From Microvenator marinus (GTDB lineage: Bacteria; Myxococcota_A; Bradymonadia; Bradymonadales; Bradymonadaceae): a stretch of 64,000 nt of DNA. The stretch spans positions 1,712,001-1,776,000 of the forward strand of contig NZ_CP042467.1 in NCBI RefSeq assembly GCF_007993755.1, given 5' to 3'. Made by a program: the position numbers and the translations under genes. Shown in pieces: positions 55,796-64,000 of the stretch. Numbering within the stretch: the first letter of the stretch is position 1; every line of letters starts with the position of its first letter. The notes beneath the pieces were generated by a model. That model worked only from the letters and a program-made list of their open reading frames with translations. It searched no databases and was not told where the DNA came from.

Positions 55796-58700
55796 ATGAA
55801 CAAAAAACTACTTTTTCTACCATTACTCGCTGCTCTTGTTTTGGCGTGTTCGGAATCGGATAATTCCCACAACCTGCCAAATAACAATAGCAATAACACC
55901 TCAAACAACTCCACAACCACGAGCAATAACTCCACCAACAATGACTCGATTGGCACAAACAATTCAAGCACGACCAATGAAACAAGCGGTACCGTGGGAC
56001 CTGACGATTTTGACGTCTTGCGAGAAGTAAAATCGGCCCTCGAACTCAGTCCCGATCAACGCACTCGCCGCGCCCACAAACTTGTCGAGACAGGCGACCT
56101 CGCCCAAATCTTCGAATTCGTCCGGGATGAGATTCGAGTCACCCCGGTCTCAAGGCTCAACCAACGATTCGAACCTATGGCCTCGAGAAGTCTCTTTGGG
56201 CCACGCGGCACTCTGAGGGGCGGTTTGGGTTCCATGCGTGACAAGGCCGAACTCCTCGAGTTTTTGTTCGAAGAAGCAGGCTTTGAAGCAAGGGTCCGGG
56301 TCGCAAGGCCACTGCCGGAACTTCAAACCAATGCGTTGCTTTTCGCTGCCAAGACACCCCCTGCCTTTGAAATCGACTACGACGCATCACAAGCCACAGA
56401 AACGTTGATCGCCCCAGAGGAGTCAGAAGCTGACCCTCTATTTGACCGGCTCATCGATCTTGTGCAGCCGACCGCCGCAGAAAACTACTTTCCAGACCTC
56501 GAAGACGTCTCGCTACCTATCGTGGAAGTACAGACGCCCGAGGGAACAATTATCGCCAACCCTCATTTTGCAAACTTGGAGTTCGGTGAACCAGGTGTTG
56601 GAGATTTCTTGCAGAACTCGGACAACACGCCCACGGCATCAACACGAGTGAGACTCTGGGCAAGGCACACAGACGACGAAGACTTCGAAGGGAGGACTTT
56701 GGTCGAAGGTCAGTGGTTGGATTCCGAGCTCATCGGACGCCGAATCGTTGCCCGAACACGCGCGCCCCTGACGCTCAGCGAACTTCTGTTTACACGCGCC
56801 GAACAATTGCACCATTTCATTCCCATGCTCACGCTCGAAGGTGAGGGTTTGCCGGATGGAGAGGGTGTTTCAGGGGACCTCTTCAGCACTCGCGGAGAGC
56901 GCCTCAGCTTGTCCGAAGGCAGAGTTCACGTGGACGGGCTTCCTCTCGACCCAGCGAGAGCTGAAGCAGCAGATGAAGTCCGAAACATCGAACTGGAGAT
57001 CGATGCGGCCGGATTTCCGCGAATCCGTGTGCTCGCTACACCCACCGATGCCAACGGAAACGTCGTGTCGAACTTACAAGCCGAGAACTTCTTGGTCACC
57101 GAGGATACCTCTGAAGTTGGGGCCACATTGCGCCAGAATCGCTATATCCCGCGGGTTCTCTTCCTCGTCGACCGCTCCACCAGCATTCCCGAGGATTTTC
57201 GAAACGAATCATTGAGCCAACTCGGTATCGATATTGCCACCGAAGTCCTTCAAACCCCGGATGCGCAGGTGAGCGTGATGGGAATCGGAGAATCCCGCGC
57301 CCAACGTCAGCCTTTTGTGTCCGACCTCGTTGAACTCGAGGCACAATTTGATGCCGGTCATGGAAGCGGCTCGGCGTTATGGGATGCCCTGAGCGAAGCC
57401 GTCCGGAGAAAGCCCACACTTATCGTGCTTATCACGGACGGTGTCGTTGTAGGCTCAACCCTTACACCGCGTATCGAATCAGAAATTAGACGGGCTGGCG
57501 TTCCAGTACTCGCGCTTGGAGTGGGCGAGTCCAATGCGCCAACATTGGAAGAGGCCGCCGAGCTTTCTGGTGGCCAATACTTTGAAGCAAGCGATGCGGC
57601 ATCGGCCAAGTCTTTCATCGAATCCGAACTTCAAGATCCACCTGCACCCTATCTTCTTACCTACACCGCGCCCTCTGAGGGCCCTCAAACACGCACGCTC
57701 AAAGTGGGCATCCGTGGGTTTATGGCAGAACAAGAAGGTACCTATGAAGCGCCGGCCGAGTCTCTTCCTGCCGGATTCGTTGGACTCTATCTGAGCGTCG
57801 AGCGTGACGGACAATCCATCACGAGAACTCTAGCCGGCATCCCCCCTGAAGCGCCGATGGACTCGGTGTCGGCCCAGACCTTTGAAGACGTGCAGGCCGC
57901 ATTTCTCGGGAGCGCAACGCTACTCGTTGAAGGCGGCATGCCGGCGTTCTCAGAAGTGTTGGACGAGAAAATCGACACCATGTTGGACTATGAGCCAATG
58001 TGGGATGCTAGAGAAAACGCTGAAGAGTTCTGGCCAACGCTCGACCAAGGATTCCGAAGCATGCCTTTCTTCGCCTACCGGCATTTCTGGGGCGTGGACA
58101 CCACTCAAGAGCAGGCCTTACCTGGAGCACCGCGGTTTGTACTCTACACTGATCGCCCAGGATTTCGGCCCGAATCTATCGAGAGACGTGTGGATATCCT
58201 TCCCTTTACGCGTTGGCATTCAACGCTCGACGATCTATCTGAGGGCTGGAGAGCGGCTCTTCGAGCCAGTGTAAAAGAAGCCCTCTTGGAGGCCGCGTAC
58301 TTCGAGGAGTCTACGATTTCGCTCCTTGACCAAGAGACTTTAGAAGCGCTTCCTGCTGAAGACTTAAACGAACGTGTGGAAGGTCTGCCCAACGCCGCGA
58401 ACTGGCTCTACAGCGCTGAGAGCTTCGATGACGATTGGACACTCGTCATCCCGTCAGACTTAGAGCCTGTGGCGTTCTGGGCAATCCATGAACCCACCGG
58501 CACCGCACTCGCGATCGTCGACGGCGGAGGTGGTTCCGGCTCAACCGGTGGGGGTAATCCAGTCAACTCACCGCTCGGCCTCTACGACAGCATTCAGTAT
58601 TTCTACACCATCGCGGGTTTTAAGGGCGGAGTATGGGTAAACCTCGAAATCGCTAAGGCCAAGCAAGTCGCGTACGCAACAGCAGCCATAGCCAACCTTG

Positions 58701-58879
58701 GCTCGGGTATGCCATTTACCCCGCCAGCGGGCACGGACGCACCATCCACCGCGATCAATTTTGTGTGTGGCGAGGCTGAAAACGCTGTCTTGGATGCGAT
58801 CCCGGGGTGGGCTCGGTTCATCGTGGCGAGCTACAACCGCTCAGCAGCGGCGCTAGGCTGGCAGAGAGCCTGCCCTTGA
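55796..58879 (+). CDS. large lipoprotein with degenerate transglutaminase-like domain and VWA domain
   Basis: The 1027-residue protein has a lipoprotein signal (PLLAALVLACSES, Cys18) and an Asn/Ser/Thr linker to about residue 65. Residues about 75-185 look like a transglutaminase fold (EFVRDEIRVTPVSRL and MRDKAELLEFLFEEAGFEAR), but the catalytic Cys usually present before the AELL helix is missing (GSMRDK). A VWA domain runs about 450-610, with MIDAS VDRSTSIPEDF and LIVLITDGV. The C-terminal 400 residues are unassigned. Starts at the ATG giving the signal peptide; ribosome site not obvious. It is divergent from the VOC gene and convergent with sod. Confidence 0.75.
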   Translation: MNKKLLFLPLLAALVLACSESDNSHNLPNNNSNNTSNNSTTTSNNSTNNDSIGTNNSSTTNETSGTVGPDDFDVLREVKSALELSPDQRTRRAHKLVETGDLAQIFEFVRDEIRVTPVSRLNQRFEPMASRSLFGPRGTLRGGLGSMRDKAELLEFLFEEAGFEARVRVARPLPELQTNALLFAAKTPPAFEIDYDASQATETLIAPEESEADPLFDRLIDLVQPTAAENYFPDLEDVSLPIVEVQTPEGTIIANPHFANLEFGEPGVGDFLQNSDNTPTASTRVRLWARHTDDEDFEGRTLVEGQWLDSELIGRRIVARTRAPLTLSELLFTRAEQLHHFIPMLTLEGEGLPDGEGVSGDLFSTRGERLSLSEGRVHVDGLPLDPARAEAADEVRNIELEIDAAGFPRIRVLATPTDANGNVVSNLQAENFLVTEDTSEVGATLRQNRYIPRVLFLVDRSTSIPEDFRNESLSQLGIDIATEVLQTPDAQVSVMGIGESRAQRQPFVSDLVELEAQFDAGHGSGSALWDALSEAVRRKPTLIVLITDGVVVGSTLTPRIESEIRRAGVPVLALGVGESNAPTLEEAAELSGGQYFEASDAASAKSFIESELQDPPAPYLLTYTAPSEGPQTRTLKVGIRGFMAEQEGTYEAPAESLPAGFVGLYLSVERDGQSITRTLAGIPPEAPMDSVSAQTFEDVQAAFLGSATLLVEGGMPAFSEVLDEKIDTMLDYEPMWDARENAEEFWPTLDQGFRSMPFFAYRHFWGVDTTQEQALPGAPRFVLYTDRPGFRPESIERRVDILPFTRWHSTLDDLSEGWRAALRASVKEALLEAAYFEESTISLLDQETLEALPAEDLNERVEGLPNAANWLYSAESFDDDWTLVIPSDLEPVAFWAIHEPTGTALAIVDGGGGSGSTGGGNPVNSPLGLYDSIQYFYTIAGFKGGVWVNLEIAKAKQVAYATAAIANLGSGMPFTPPAGTDAPSTAINFVCGEAENAVLDAIPGWARFIVASYNRSAAALGWQRACP

Positions 58880-58896
58880 GCGCCACCTTGAGTGCG

Positions 58897-59682
58897 TCAG
58901 ATTAGGGATGCCCAGGTGTCTTTATCAGCAGCGAAGAGACTATTCGCATAGTCCCAATTCACCACGTTAAAGAAGGCATCAATATAATCCCCGCGTCGGT
59001 TCTCATAATTGAGGTAGTAAGCGTGTTCCCAAACGTCGATTCCCAAAACGGGAACTTTGCCATCCACCCATGGATTACCTTGCTCAGGCGTGCCTACAAG
59101 CTCGAGCTCACCCGTGCTCGATTTGACCAACCAGCCCCAACCCGAGCCGAATTGTCCAAGCGCCGTCTTCTTGAATTCGCCCTTGAACGCGTCAAAGCTC
59201 CCGAACTTTTTCATGATGGCGTCGGCCACTGCACCGTTTGGCCCTGCACTATTTGGGGTCATCATCTTCCAAAAGAGCGAGTGATTCAGGTGCCCACCAC
59301 CATTATTCAATACAGCCGTTCTCTTGTCTTCAGGCACCGCGGCGAGCCCATTAGCCAAGAGCGCCGCTAGGCCAAGTGAACGCAAATCGTCGTGGCCTTC
59401 TAGCGCCTTGTTGAGGTTCGAAACGTAACCAGCATGGTGCTTGGAGTGATGGATCTCCATCGTCATCGCGTCGATGTTTGGCGCCAACGCATCGTATCCA
59501 TACGCAAGTTCTGGAAGGGTGTGATCAACCGGTCCACTTGGCTCCGGCTCTTCCTTTGGCGTCTCATCCGCAACCGGCTGAGACGAAGAACACGCGCTCA
59601 TATAGGGAAGCAGAACGAGACCGCCCGCCATCACACCCATATTCTTAAGAAAAATACGTCTATCTGCTGATAACATTTTCAC
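58897..59682 (-). CDS. sodA: exported lipoprotein-type Mn superoxide dismutase
   Basis: The 261-residue enzyme converts superoxide to peroxide and oxygen. The metal ligands are at HHSKHHAGY, NHSLFW, and DVWEHAYYLNY. GGGHLNHSLFW (Gly at the position that is Gln in Fe enzymes) and Gln in GTPEQGNPW point to the Mn or cambialistic class. Unlike the cytoplasmic enzyme, it carries a signal with a twin-arginine-like motif (DRRIFLKNMG) and lipobox (YMSAC), then a Pro/Glu-rich spacer. It should be anchored in the envelope and protect it from external superoxide. The gene converges with the VWA lipoprotein. Confidence 0.92.
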   Translation of the reverse strand: MKMLSADRRIFLKNMGVMAGGLVLLPYMSACSSSQPVADETPKEEPEPSGPVDHTLPELAYGYDALAPNIDAMTMEIHHSKHHAGYVSNLNKALEGHDDLRSLGLAALLANGLAAVPEDKRTAVLNNGGGHLNHSLFWKMMTPNSAGPNGAVADAIMKKFGSFDAFKGEFKKTALGQFGSGWGWLVKSSTGELELVGTPEQGNPWVDGKVPVLGIDVWEHAYYLNYENRRGDYIDAFFNVVNWDYANSLFAADKDTWASLI

Positions 59683-59758
59683 TCCAATACTATTGATTAC
59701 TTGAGCAAGAAAAAACGACTTCGGGCTCTTAACAAGCCAAATTCAAGATTTGTTCCCG

Positions 59759-61045
59759 TCAATCTACGGGAAGTCGTTCGATCTTCGCTCCAAGAGCCCG
59801 CAATTTATCGTCAACCTTGGAATAACCGCGGTCGATCTGCCGGATATTGTAAATGGTGCTCTCACCTTCGGCCTTCAGCGCGGCGATAAGCAACGCCATA
59901 CCTGCACGTACGTCAGGCGACTCAAGAGTGCCGCCGTAAAGCTTTCCTGGACCGATAACCACAACACGGTGGGGGTCACAGAAGATGATGCGTGCTCCCA
60001 TCGCAATCAAGGAGTCCACGAAGAACATCCTGCCTTCGAACATCTTTTCAAAAAAGAGAACCGAGCCATGGCATTGCGTCGCAACTGTAATGGCGATGGA
60101 CATCAAGTCTGTAGGAAACGCTGGCCAAGGCGCATCGTCAATCTTCGGAATTTGTCCACCGACCTCATCCACAATCCTGAGCTCCTGCTCGCCTGGGACA
60201 AAGAGGTCATCCCCTCGGAACTCGGTCCGGATACCGAGCTTGGCGAAAACAAGTCGGATCATTCGAAGGTCATCAGGCACCACACCCTCGATAGTAAGTT
60301 CACCACCGGTGATCGCGGCCAGACCGGCGAAACTGCCGATCTCGAGGTAGTCTGGGCCGATCGTGTGGTCGCATCCCCAAAGGCCTTTGGCGCCTTTGAC
60401 CTTCACGGTGTTCGTGCCGATCCCCTCGATTTGAGCACCCATTTTGCTCAGCATCCGAGCCAAACCCTGAACGTGAGGCTCGCACGCGGCGTTGCGCACG
60501 ATCGTCGTTCCCTTGGCCACCGCTGCCGCCATCAAAAGGTTCTCGGTGGCTGTCACAGACGCCTCGTCCATGAAAATATCGGTGCCAACCAACTTATTCG
60601 CTTTGAAAACAAAACCTTTCGGCGACATATCGATGGTCGCCCCCAATGCCTCGAATGCCAGGAAGTGAGAGTCGAGGCGCCGGCGACCAATCACGTCACC
60701 ACCCGGAGGAGGCAATTCACAGCCACCTTCGCGTGCCAACATCGCACCAGCGAAAAGAATCGAAGCACGTACCCGACGGCAAAGCTCAGCATTGAGCTTC
60801 TTTGACTTCACATTCTCGGTCTTGACCTTGACTACACCGTCATCAACCCACTCGTAGACACCACCTAGATCCTGAATGATCTCGAGCATAATCTCGACAT
60901 CGGCGATTCTCGGAACATTACGAAGCGTGACCTCTTCGTCGGTCAAGAGTGTCGCAGCCAAACACGGAAGCGCTTCATTCTTGCTGCCTCCGGGCCGTAC
61001 ACTTCCACTAAGTCGATTTCCACCTTCAATGACGAATTTTTCCAT
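59759..61045 (-). CDS. murA: UDP-GlcNAc 1-carboxyvinyltransferase with Asp at the catalytic Cys position
   Basis: MurA transfers enolpyruvate to UDP-N-acetylglucosamine, the first committed step of peptidoglycan synthesis. The 428-residue protein has the GGSKNEALPCLAATL opening (Lys22 and Asn23), the repeated inside-out barrel pattern, and ends YSKVDDKLRALGAKIERL. The catalytic loop reads PPGGDVIGRRRLDSH: Asp117 replaces the Cys (115 in E. coli). The same Cys-to-Asp exchange is known in Mycobacterium and Chlamydia, where it makes the enzyme insensitive to fosfomycin. I chose the ATG at 61045, which gives the conserved N-terminus. It is 76 nt upstream of sod and 80 nt downstream of lipB, all in the same direction. 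Confidence 0.95.
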   Translation of the reverse strand: MEKFVIEGGNRLSGSVRPGGSKNEALPCLAATLLTDEEVTLRNVPRIADVEIMLEIIQDLGGVYEWVDDGVVKVKTENVKSKKLNAELCRRVRASILFAGAMLAREGGCELPPPGGDVIGRRRLDSHFLAFEALGATIDMSPKGFVFKANKLVGTDIFMDEASVTATENLLMAAAVAKGTTIVRNAACEPHVQGLARMLSKMGAQIEGIGTNTVKVKGAKGLWGCDHTIGPDYLEIGSFAGLAAITGGELTIEGVVPDDLRMIRLVFAKLGIRTEFRGDDLFVPGEQELRIVDEVGGQIPKIDDAPWPAFPTDLMSIAITVATQCHGSVLFFEKMFEGRMFFVDSLIAMGARIIFCDPHRVVVIGPGKLYGGTLESPDVRAGMALLIAALKAEGESTIYNIRQIDRGYSKVDDKLRALGAKIERLPVD

Positions 61046-61125
61046 GGCTCTAGCCTGTTGATGAGGGTTAGTCGCCACAGTGTTATCACGCTGCAGATCT
61101 AGCGACAACGGGATTACGTGACGGG

Positions 61126-61824
61126 TTAGAAGTCTAGCCCTTTGACCCAATCGGATGCTTCAGGCAATTCCAAAGGCGTCTCAATGAGTTGGAAACCTAA
61201 GAACTCACCCAGACGAGTCTGCACCTTGCCCCTGAAATCTTCCAGTTTCAAGTTGCTGAAATCACTCAATTTCACCACTGGAGCCCCCGGCATTCCACAG
61301 GCCACAATCCAAGAGAAAGGAGTCAAGTCGTTCACGAGGTTGATCGCTGCACCATGTGTCGTTATCCCACCTGAGACCCGCATCCCGACACTGGCCATCT
61401 TCCGAGGAGGTGTCTCATCAGTCCAAAGCCCCGGGTGCTCCTTATCGTAGGCCACCTTGGCACCGTATTCGGAGCAGACATCAGCCAAACATTGGGCGAG
61501 ACCACGAATGAGGTCCACCACGCCGAGCTTCAAGACTTCCAGACGAACGATGGGATAGACGATGAGCTGACCGGGCCCGTGGTACGTAGCCTCCCCGCCC
61601 CTATCCACCTTAAAGACCTCGATCCCTTGGTTGCGCATGTATTCGCGTGCGACCAAATCCTCCATTTTTCCACGTTTTCCGAGGGTGACCGTCCCAGGGT
61701 GTTCCAAAAAAAGAAGCCACCCCGGATCTTCCGGCGTGGCAATCAATTCTTCGCGCAAACGAAGCTGTAAGGCGAGTGCTTGCCCATAGGGGACGACCCC
61801 AAGGCTCACACACTTGAGGTTCAT
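61126..61824 (-). CDS. lipB: octanoyltransferase
   Basis: LipB moves octanoyl groups from acyl-carrier protein to lipoyl domains, giving LipA its substrate. The 232-residue protein has the catalytic pair Cys176 (IVACGMPGAP) and Lys142 (PRKMASVGMRV), and the family motif GGEATYHGPGQLIVYPI. Length is standard. The start ATG overlaps the upstream stop in ATGA, so it is coupled to the HARE-domain gene. LipA is not in the window. Confidence 0.95.
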   Translation of the reverse strand: MNLKCVSLGVVPYGQALALQLRLREELIATPEDPGWLLFLEHPGTVTLGKRGKMEDLVAREYMRNQGIEVFKVDRGGEATYHGPGQLIVYPIVRLEVLKLGVVDLIRGLAQCLADVCSEYGAKVAYDKEHPGLWTDETPPRKMASVGMRVSGGITTHGAAINLVNDLTPFSWIVACGMPGAPVVKLSDFSNLKLEDFRGKVQTRLGEFLGFQLIETPLELPEASDWVKGLDF

Positions 61825-63224
61825 TCGCTCAAAGCCTCGATGAAAGCGGCGTCCACCATAGCGACCGGTACTGAGTAGCTTCGAACGCCAATTCCCTCTT
61901 GAACCAAAAGCTCAAGCAACGCTGTTCGGTCGAGGATCGTAATCTTAGGTTTGGACTTCTTGCTCTCATTGACGGCATCGCGGTGCACCTTGCCCAGATG
62001 GACCAAAATGCCTTCTTCGGCAGAATTATGGCCGAGTGAGTCACGAAGTGCGCTTACATCTTTTGCGCCCACTTCAGATTCACCGTTGACCACCACTTGC
62101 ACACACACGCGGGTCTGGGAAAATCCACGCTTCCAGTCAGCTGTGAAGTACACATCACCCTCGCTAGTGCGCTTGGACACCTTGAGGTTGGCGTAATCAA
62201 GGCGCTCGAGCAGCGTAATGACCATCATCTCCACGGCTTCAGGCTTGACGTTCTGCAACGCCTTTCCGAGCTGTGTACATGCGTCAGCACGAAGGTCTTG
62301 GGCGAGTTTCTGGATCTGGCGTTCTTTTTGGACGCCGGCCTCCGAGAGTCCCCACTCCGTCAAACCCCATGTAGTAGGCCCGTAACTCGCAAAAAGTGGG
62401 CGCTTCCCAAACCGCTGCCGGACCTGATTGTCGGTGACCATCGCCGACTGCACCGTTGCGGCGCGATCGTGAGTGTGGAACTTGACGAGTTTCTTCTGAA
62501 AGATGGTCTGAGCGATCGCATCAACCGATTGAGGCGTACGATCCGCAGCCTTGAGAACTGCGTAAGCAGCCTCGCCAACCGATTCAAAGCGGCCACTCAC
62601 TTCTGTTTGTGTGTCGACCTGGCTCGGTGCAGACTCTTGCTCAGGCGCAACGTTTTGAGCCTCTTGGCGGTCTTCTCGGTTTTCGCCGCGATTTCTACGC
62701 CTTCGACGGCGCCTGCGACGGCCTGAATCGCGCCGTTCACCTTCGTTCGAAGACTCCGTTTCATCCGTTTCATCGGAATCATCTGAGTCATCATCGCCAT
62801 CTTCAGAGTCGTCCTGATCGGCCTCAACCTCGTCGGTCGATGGCTCGTCTTCGTCCTCGTCTTGGTCCTCTACTTCAACCGAATCCGGCTCGTCTTCGTC
62901 TTCATCCTCATCGACGGCTTCTGAAGACTCACCTTCGCTTCTCGCTGCTCTAGCCAGACGCGCTTGCTCGCGTTCTTCGGCCTCTTGGTTGAGCTTCTCG
63001 AGGATCTCTTCACGTAGGGCGTAAACACCAGGACGAGTCTTGATCACGATCGACTCATCAGCGCGACGCACTTCGAGTTCAAGACGTTCTCCCATCGTGG
63101 TTTCGGGTGTTTTTCCTACATGCGACAAAAGCGCATCGCGAATGGCTACCTCTGTGATCTTCTTGAAATGCAGAGGGCGCTTCGATCGCCGCAATACTTC
63201 TACGGCTGCTTCATAAAATGTCAT
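61821..63224 (-). CDS. double HARE-HTH protein with acidic/Arg-rich linker and degenerate Mrr-like domain
   Basis: The 467-residue protein has an N-terminal HARE-like helix-turn-helix (residues 1-72: FYEAAVEVLRRSKRPLHFKK to RPGVYALREEI). Next is a linker of about 100 acidic residues ending in a run of nine Arg, then a second HARE-like wing (about 215-300; EAAYAVLKAADRTPQSVDAI). The C-terminal region (about 320-467) resembles the Mrr catalytic domain, but the QxK element reads VCVQVVVN without the Lys, so nuclease activity is doubtful. HARE domains are linked to recognition of modified DNA in the literature. The ATG at 63224 follows AAGGAG. It is coupled to lipB. Confidence 0.72.
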   Translation of the reverse strand: MTFYEAAVEVLRRSKRPLHFKKITEVAIRDALLSHVGKTPETTMGERLELEVRRADESIVIKTRPGVYALREEILEKLNQEAEEREQARLARAARSEGESSEAVDEDEDEDEPDSVEVEDQDEDEDEPSTDEVEADQDDSEDGDDDSDDSDETDETESSNEGERRDSGRRRRRRRRRNRGENREDRQEAQNVAPEQESAPSQVDTQTEVSGRFESVGEAAYAVLKAADRTPQSVDAIAQTIFQKKLVKFHTHDRAATVQSAMVTDNQVRQRFGKRPLFASYGPTTWGLTEWGLSEAGVQKERQIQKLAQDLRADACTQLGKALQNVKPEAVEMMVITLLERLDYANLKVSKRTSEGDVYFTADWKRGFSQTRVCVQVVVNGESEVGAKDVSALRDSLGHNSAEEGILVHLGKVHRDAVNESKKSKPKITILDRTALLELLVQEGIGVRSYSVPVAMVDAAFIEALSE

Positions 63225-63657
63225 TCTAAACTCCTTGGTTGGGTCAAGGAGCATCGGTTCTATTGGTTCTGAAGAAGCCCTGGTACGCGTTTCAAAGCGT
63301 ACTCAACACTCCCCCAGATACGTGGTTCGGTCTGAACCCTGGGCCAAGTTTCCACATCAGCATCCACGATTCGCCTCACCCTTCGGATTGCGCGTCACCC
63401 TCAGGCCGGGCTCTAAAAGAGCGCGACCTCAGTTCCACAGCGTCATTTCCTCTTCTCAAAATCCCCGACGCCCTTAACGCGTCAAAATCTCTATCTCATA
63501 TCTCGGTCGCTCTCGGTCACACTTTACGTGCGAACAGCGAGACGCGGCACTTAAAAATTCGTATGGCGAGAATGCAACAAACCCGCCAAGCGAACTATAA
63601 GAGCCGCAAGACGGGGTCGTCAACATTACTTTCGCGAAATCGGCGCTTACGCGCTGA
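63225..63657. other. intergenic region of 433 nt
   Basis: I found no gene, tRNA or obvious riboswitch here. It contains a minus-strand promoter candidate (63594-63623), which would give a 5' leader of about 360 nt for the HARE-domain gene, and a short hairpin-forming segment around 63468-63484 (GACGC...GCGTC). The predicted translation products in the region have no protein-like character. Confidence 0.6.
63594..63623 (-). promoter_or_regulatory. promoter candidate for the HARE-lipB run
   Basis: TTGACG (63618-63623) and TATAGT (63594-63599) on the minus strand are 18 nt apart. It lies just after the L31 gene and directs transcription toward the HARE-domain gene with a long leader. Confidence 0.5.
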
Positions 63658-63891
63658 TCACATATTGTAGCGCTTGCGGAATCGGTCAACACGACCTTCG
63701 GCATCAAGCAGCTTCTGCTTTCCGGTATAGAAAGGATGAGAAAATGCACTGATATCGGTCTGCACTACGAAGTGCTCAACGCCATCAATGACGCGAGTCT
63801 CATTCGACTTCATAGTGGAGAACGTTGCGATCTCGTACTCGCCATCGACGAATACGACTGGATGATAATTTGGATGTATTTCGGGCTTCAT
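63658..63891 (-). CDS. rpmE: 50S ribosomal protein L31, type B
   Basis: The 77-residue protein starts MKPEIHPNYHPVVFVDG and contains SHPFYTGKQKLLDAEGRVDR, typical of L31 type B. It lacks the four Cys of type A, so it needs no zinc; type B often substitutes for type A under zinc starvation. An AAGGAG ribosome site with an 8-nt gap is present. Standard promoter upstream. Confidence 0.93.
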   Translation of the reverse strand: MKPEIHPNYHPVVFVDGEYEIATFSTMKSNETRVIDGVEHFVVQTDISAFSHPFYTGKQKLLDAEGRVDRFRKRYNM

Positions 63892-63929
63892 TTCGAATGC
63901 TCCTTAAGTTCAGCAAACAACGGCGCGTG

Positions 63930-63958
63930 GTTCTAGCGACTCAAACCACCTAGGTCAA
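63930..63958 (-). promoter_or_regulatory. rpmE promoter
   Basis: TTGACC (63953-63958) and TAGAAC (63930-63935) on the minus strand are 17 nt apart, 39 nt upstream of the L31 ATG. I see no Zur-box-like dyad overlapping it. Confidence 0.6.
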
Positions 63959-64000
63959 CTCTTTTTTTATCTTAGACGATTTCTTCCTTAAGGAAAAAGA

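Noticed and set aside
59683-59758. T-run after GGCT...AGCC between murA and sod, possible terminator
   Set aside because: The stem is only four base pairs and the T-run is not adjacent to it.
59750-60805. 351-residue plus-strand frame opposite murA
   Set aside because: It is antisense to a fully recognisable murA and matches no family.
1-64000. tRNA, rRNA, prophage or insertion sequence
   Set aside because: I saw no cloverleaf with matching arms, no transposase or integrase-type protein and no long terminal repeats on reading through; a dedicated RNA search could still find small ones.

Overview
The window looks like chromosomal, moderately GC-rich DNA from a myxobacterium-like deltaproteobacterium (Myxococcota, possibly the Bradymonadales side). 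Lineage signs are large lipoproteins with Asn/Thr/Ser-rich linkers, thrombospondin type 3 and MopE-type Cys/Asp repeats, a MYXO-CTERM-like tail, PilZ and Ser/Thr kinase proteins, and a recA promoter carrying a match to the Myxococcus-type LexA box. The assignment is inferred from content, not from a search. I saw no prophage, insertion sequence, CRISPR array, tRNA or rRNA.

Layout. 1-6.3 kb: the tail of a PEGA-like protein, an acyl-CoA dehydrogenase coupled to an mtnB-like gene, convergent purH-purD, and a small Cys-rich protein with a sigma region 4-like helix-turn-helix. 6.3-10.1 kb: coaX, then two DppB/DppC-like permeases with nagZ (possible peptidoglycan recycling). 10.1-18.8 kb: two giant divergent lipoproteins, one TSP3-VWA-MopE and one Cys-rich with about ten PPC-like modules. 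18.9-26.3 kb: an orphan MalK/UgpC-type ATPase, a choice-of-anchor lipoprotein, and a PilT-type ATPase, envelope protein and PilZ protein run. 26.4-28.2 kb: cinA-thpR. 28.2-37.2 kb: a one-directional cluster of TadE/TadG-like prepilin-class proteins, membrane proteins and lipoproteins with no Tad machinery beside it. 37.4-41.3 kb: recA, an LPMO-like surface protein and a tail-specific protease. 41.5-52.6 kb: a hotdog-fold protein, a YbcI-like membrane protein, the cysE-cysK-gpmI-hybrid kinase run, an M23 peptidase with a beta-barrel protein, and a Ser/Thr kinase. 52.6-58.9 kb: a D-aminoacylase-like amidohydrolase with a TetR regulator under a tandem-dyad operator, a VOC protein, and a VWA lipoprotein. 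58.9-64 kb: an exported lipoprotein-type Mn superoxide dismutase, murA with Asp in place of the catalytic Cys, lipB coupled to a HARE-HTH/Mrr-like protein, and ribosomal protein L31 type B.

Themes. Housekeeping genes are interleaved with an unusually large share of envelope and surface proteins, and genes are tightly packed with many ATGA or TGATG couplings. The best candidates for undescribed biology are the TadE/TadG cluster, the double-HARE protein with a degenerate Mrr-like domain, the Cys-rich sigma4-like protein and the PilT/PilZ envelope module.
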